A DNA stretch of 8,623 nucleotides from DASYUM01 sp036001225 (GTDB lineage: Bacteria > Methylomirabilota > Methylomirabilia > Rokubacteriales > DASRDR01). Position 1 is the stretch's first letter; the number at the start of each line of letters is the position of its first letter. The stretch spans positions 1 to 8,623 of the forward strand of contig DASYUM010000014.1 in assembly GCA_036001225.1 (NCBI GenBank), read 5' to 3'. A model generated the notes under the pieces. That model was given only the letters and a program-made list of their open reading frames with translations, had not been told where the DNA came from and made no database searches. Positions 5,355 through 8,623 of this stretch are shown here, one piece after another. Position numbers and translations under genes: made by a program.

Positions 5355-8300
5355 ATGAAGTGCCCCCAGTGTGAGCACGACTGTCCGCCGCAGGCGAAGT
5401 TTTGTCCCGAATGCGCCGCCCCGTTGCCCGTCGTCTGCGTCAAGTGCGGCAGCCTGCTGCCGGCCTCCGCCAAGTTCTGTCCCGAATGCGCGCACCCCGT
5501 GCGCGCGACGCCGGTCACGCCGCCCCCGCCGGTAACCCCGGCCGCCTATACCCCCAAGCATCTGGCCGAAAAGATCCTGACGTCCAAGCGCGCCCTCGAG
5601 GGCGAGCGCAAGCAGGTCACCGTGCTCTTCGCGGACCTGAGAGGTTCGATGGAGCTGCTGGCCGACCGCGACCCCGAGGAGGCGCGACGGATCCTCGACC
5701 CCGTCCTGGAACGCATGATGGATGCCGTCCACCGCTACGAGGGCACGGTGAACCAAGTCATGGGGGACGGGATCATGGCGCTGTTCGGCGCGCCGCTGGC
5801 CCACGAGGACCACGCGCTCCGGGCGTGCTACGCCGCTCTCGCCATGCGGTCCGCGATCCATCGCTATGCCGAGGAGGTCCAGGCGTCGCTGGGTCTGGAC
5901 CTGCAGATCCGCATCGGCCTCAACTCCGGCGAGGTCGTGGTCCGCACCATCGGCAGCGATCTTCACATGGACTATACCGCCGTCGGCCAGACGACCCATC
6001 TCGCCGCCCGGATGGAGCAGATCGCGACTCCCGGCAGCATCCGCCTGACGGCCGAGACGCGGCGCCTGACCGAAGGGTTGGTTGAAATCGCCTCCCTGGG
6101 ACCGATGCCCCTCAAGGGGCTGTCCGAGCCCGTCGAGGTGTTCGAGCTGACCGGCGCCAGCGCCACCCGGACCCGCCTGCAGGCCGCCGTCGCCCGCGGA
6201 CTCAGCGAGTTGGTGGGACGACGGGTCGAGCTGGAGACGCTTCATCGGGCCCGGGAGAAGGCCACCGCCGGCCGGGGACACGTCGTGGCGGTGGTGGGCG
6301 AGCCCGGGGTCGGGAAGTCGCGCCTTTTCTGGGAATTCGTACACTCCGAGCCCCTTCGAGGGTGGCTGCTCCTCACGAGCGGGTCGGTCTCCTACGGCCG
6401 CGCCACCGCGTACCTGCCGGTTGTCAATCTCCTCAAAGCGTACTTCGAGGTCGAGGATCGCGACGACGCGACGGTGATCCGGGCCAAGGTCACCGAGAAG
6501 GTTCTGGGGTTCGGTGACGCGCTCAAGCCCGCGATGCCGGCCCTGCTCACGTTGCTCGACACCCCGGTGGAGGACGAGCGGTGGCGGAGTCTCGACCCGG
6601 CCCAGCGCCGCCAGCGGACGCTGGACGCCGTCAAGGGGCTCCTGCTCAGGGAGAGCCAGCGCCAGCCGGTTCTGCTCATGGTCGAAGACCTCCACTGGAT
6701 CGACTCCGAGACGCAGGCGCTCCTCGACGGCCTGGCCGACAGTCTTCCCACCGTCCGCATACTACTCCTGGTCAACTATCGTCCGGAGTACCAGCACGGA
6801 TGGGGGAGCAAGACGTACTACACCCAGGTCAGGCTGGACCCGCTGCCCGCCGACAGCGCCGAGGAGCTCCTGCAAACGCTGCTGGGTCGCGATCCAGAGC
6901 TTCGGCCGCTCATGGGGATCCTGATCGAGCGAACGGAAGGCAATCCGTTTTTCCTCGAGGAGAGCGTCCGGGCCCTGGTGGAGACCAGGGTCCTGGTCGG
7001 CGAGCCAGGCACCTATCGTCTGGCCCGGCCGGTGGAGACCGTTCAGGTGCCCCCCACCGTCCAGGCCGTCCTGGCCGCGCGGATCGATCGGCTCGATCCG
7101 GCCCACAAGCATCTGCTTCAGTCGGCCGCCGTGATCGGGAAGGACGTGCCGGTCGTGCTCCTCGAGTCCATCGCGGAGGCGGCCGACGAGGAGCTTCGCC
7201 GCGGGCTCGCTCACCTCCAGGCGGCGGAGTTCCTCTACCAAGCCGCCCTCTTTCCTGAGCCTGAATACACCTTCAAGCACGCGCTGACACTTGAAGTTGC
7301 CTACCAGAGCCTCCTCCGGGAGCGCCGGCGGGTGCTGCACGAGCGTGTTCTTCTGACGCTCGAGCGGCTGTTCCCGGACCGCGTCTCCGAGAAGGTCGAG
7401 CTGCTGGCGCATCACGCGGTCCGGGGCGAGGTGTGGGACCGAGCCGCCCGGTACCTCTACCAGGCGGGCGAGAAGGCGCTCGCCCAGGCCCGGCCCAAAG
7501 CGGCCGCCGCGTCCTACGAGGCGACGGTGGACGCGCTCGACCGCCTTGGCGCGGCCGGCGATCGCACGCTCAAGCTCGACGCGTATCTGGAGCTCTGGGT
7601 CACCCGGATCTCCACCGGCCAGCTGGACAGTCTCCGCGAGCTCGGCGAGCGGGCGGAAGCGCTGGCCCGCTCGCTCAACGACGGTCCTCGACTCGCCAAG
7701 GTCCAAGTCCGACAGGCCCAGGCGATGGCCATCACCTGGCTGGTCCCGGGGACGTTCGATGCGGCGATCGAGAGGGCCCGCGAGGCCTTCGATCGCGCCA
7801 ACCCCGGCGACCTCCGGACGCGCGGCTACGCCCAGTACATCGCCGGGCTGTCGTGTCGGGACACCGGCCGGTTCCACGACGCCATCCGGGAGTACGGCCG
7901 GGGAGTGGCTCTGTTTCCGACGCCGGAACAGGGCGCCGAGGCGGGGCTGGTGTTCCCGATCTACGTCAGTCTCTGCGCCTGGCGGTCCGAGGTGTACGCC
8001 GCGCTGGGGGCGTTCGAGGACGCCCTGGCGTCGGCCACCGAGGCCCTCCGGATGGCGGGCGAGATCCGTCACCCCTCGAGCCTCACCCTCGGGGACGCAT
8101 ACCTCGGGTACGTCCACATCCTACGCGGCGACGTCGAGGCCGGACTGCCCTACCTCGAGCGGGGCCTGGCCATTGGGCAGGAGCACGACCTGATCCACGG
8201 CATCATGGCGAATGGCCTCTATCTCGCATACGGCCTGCTCCTGCTCGGCGAGCGCGAGCGCGGTCTGGACTGCCTCGCTCGGGCGCTGCAGAAGTCGGTC

Positions 8301-8623
8301 GGGGCTTTCACGCCGCAATGGACCCGCTACGGAACCGTGACCGCCAGCGCGTACCTGGCCGCCGATCGGTCCGCGGAAGCCCCAGCCGAGATCGAGCAGG
8401 GGCTGGCGCTGGCGAGCGAGCGGGGCGCCCGCGGCTACCGGGCGCCGCTGCTTCGTCTCCGGGCCGAGGCGCTCGCCCGCCGCCCGGCGGGCGACACGGG
8501 CCGCGCGCGCCAGTGTCTCGACGAAGCCCTGGCCGTCGCCACCGAACTCGGGATGCGACCCGAGATCGCCCACTGCCACGCCGGGCTCGCGTGGGTGCAC
8601 CGGCGGGCCGGGGAGCGCTCGGC
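5355..8623 (+). CDS. Zinc ribbon-class III cyclase-P-loop ATPase-TPR regulator (3' end outside window)
   Basis: The frame is open from ATG 5355 (GGGAG 7 nt upstream) to the right edge, 1089 codons, with no stop. In order: two zinc ribbons (C3, C6, C17, C20 and C28, C31, C42, C45); a Pro-rich linker (50-64); a class III nucleotide cyclase domain (about 84-265) with metal-binding D94 (FADL) and D138 (GDG); a STAND/AAA-type ATPase with Walker A GEPGVGKS (315-322) and Walker B LLMVEDLHWID (439-449); a conserved GNPFFLEES block (about 528-536); and a TPR-like helical region from about 694. This matches the family of large bacterial cyclase-ATPase-TPR proteins, presumed soluble signalling regulators that make a cyclic nucleotide or act as ligand-gated switches. 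The cyclase site is atypical: Q134 stands where adenylate cyclases usually have Lys, H215 where the transition-state Asn is expected, while D206 and R219 are kept. Catalysis is therefore uncertain. The last residues resemble the usual C-terminal part, so probably little is missing. Confidence 0.93.
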   Translation, partial: MKCPQCEHDCPPQAKFCPECAAPLPVVCVKCGSLLPASAKFCPECAHPVRATPVTPPPPVTPAAYTPKHLAEKILTSKRALEGERKQVTVLFADLRGSMELLADRDPEEARRILDPVLERMMDAVHRYEGTVNQVMGDGIMALFGAPLAHEDHALRACYAALAMRSAIHRYAEEVQASLGLDLQIRIGLNSGEVVVRTIGSDLHMDYTAVGQTTHLAARMEQIATPGSIRLTAETRRLTEGLVEIASLGPMPLKGLSEPVEVFELTGASATRTRLQAAVARGLSELVGRRVELETLHRAREKATAGRGHVVAVVGEPGVGKSRLFWEFVHSEPLRGWLLLTSGSVSYGRATAYLPVVNLLKAYFEVEDRDDATVIRAKVTEKVLGFGDALKPAMPALLTLLDTPVEDERWRSLDPAQRRQRTLDAVKGLLLRESQRQPVLLMVEDLHWIDSETQALLDGLADSLPTVRILLLVNYRPEYQHGWGSKTYYTQVRLDPLPADSAEELLQTLLGRDPELRPLMGILIERTEGNPFFLEESVRALVETRVLVGEPGTYRLARPVETVQVPPTVQAVLAARIDRLDPAHKHLLQSAAVIGKDVPVVLLESIAEAADEELRRGLAHLQAAEFLYQAALFPEPEYTFKHALTLEVAYQSLLRERRRVLHERVLLTLERLFPDRVSEKVELLAHHAVRGEVWDRAARYLYQAGEKALAQARPKAAAASYEATVDALDRLGAAGDRTLKLDAYLELWVTRISTGQLDSLRELGERAEALARSLNDGPRLAKVQVRQAQAMAITWLVPGTFDAAIERAREAFDRANPGDLRTRGYAQYIAGLSCRDTGRFHDAIREYGRGVALFPTPEQGAEAGLVFPIYVSLCAWRSEVYAALGAFEDALASATEALRMAGEIRHPSSLTLGDAYLGYVHILRGDVEAGLPYLERGLAIGQEHDLIHGIMANGLYLAYGLLLLGERERGLDCLARALQKSVGAFTPQWTRYGTVTASAYLAADRSAEAPAEIEQGLALASERGARGYRAPLLRLRAEALARRPAGDTGRARQCLDEALAVATELGMRPEIAHCHAGLAWVHRRAGERS

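Noticed and set aside
5307..8117. Long minus-strand open frames (about 450-460 codons each, at 5307-6695 and 6762-8117) opposite the cyclase gene.
   Set aside because: They are composition artefacts. The plus strand has intact zinc-ribbon, cyclase, Walker A/B and TPR sequence throughout, and the antisense products match no family I know.

Overview
The window is very GC-rich, with dense genes, GTG starts beside ATG and strong G/C bias at third codon positions. Gene content (carbohydrate-type ABC permeases, an amidase, an acetamidase/formamidase, NIPSNAP and VOC proteins, and a giant cyclase-ATPase-TPR regulator) fits an uncultivated soil or sediment bacterium. A Rokubacteria/Methylomirabilota-like or related lineage is my best guess, but there is no rRNA or marker gene to confirm it.

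Layout. Everything from the left edge to about 5.2 kb is transcribed leftwards (minus strand). Read in that direction the order is: VOC/glyoxalase-fold protein (5196-4786), amidase-signature hydrolase (4749-3307), acetamidase/formamidase (3302-2364), NIPSNAP protein (2343-2020), a small membrane protein with a C-terminal zinc ribbon (1902-1402), a MalF-type ABC permease (1263-304), and the first 38 codons of a MalG-type permease that runs off the left edge. From 5355 to the right edge a single rightward gene encodes a very large regulator: tandem zinc ribbons, a class III nucleotide cyclase domain, a P-loop STAND/AAA-type ATPase and a TPR-rich C-terminus. Its 3' end lies outside the window.

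How the genes may work together. The first four leftward genes are tightly spaced (36, 4 and 20 nt gaps) and look like one operon. It holds two unrelated amide hydrolases plus two small proteins of families often found in catabolic operons, so breakdown of an amide-containing compound to carboxylate and ammonia is a reasonable inference, with the substrate unknown. The zinc-ribbon membrane gene stands apart (117 and 138 nt gaps). The permease pair has its own convincing sigma-70-like promoter (TTGACA, 17 nt, AATAAT). No substrate-binding protein or ATPase gene is present here; they may lie off the left edge.

Non-coding structure. The most distinctive non-coding element is an 85-bp imperfect palindrome (200-284) wedged between the two permease genes. 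Smaller inverted repeats sit in the intergenic gaps around the zinc-ribbon gene and in front of the cyclase gene. I see no tRNA, rRNA, CRISPR array, IS element or phage gene. No clearly undescribed system is evident. The items most worth a second look are the palindromic element, the non-canonical cyclase active site, and the two-amidase operon.
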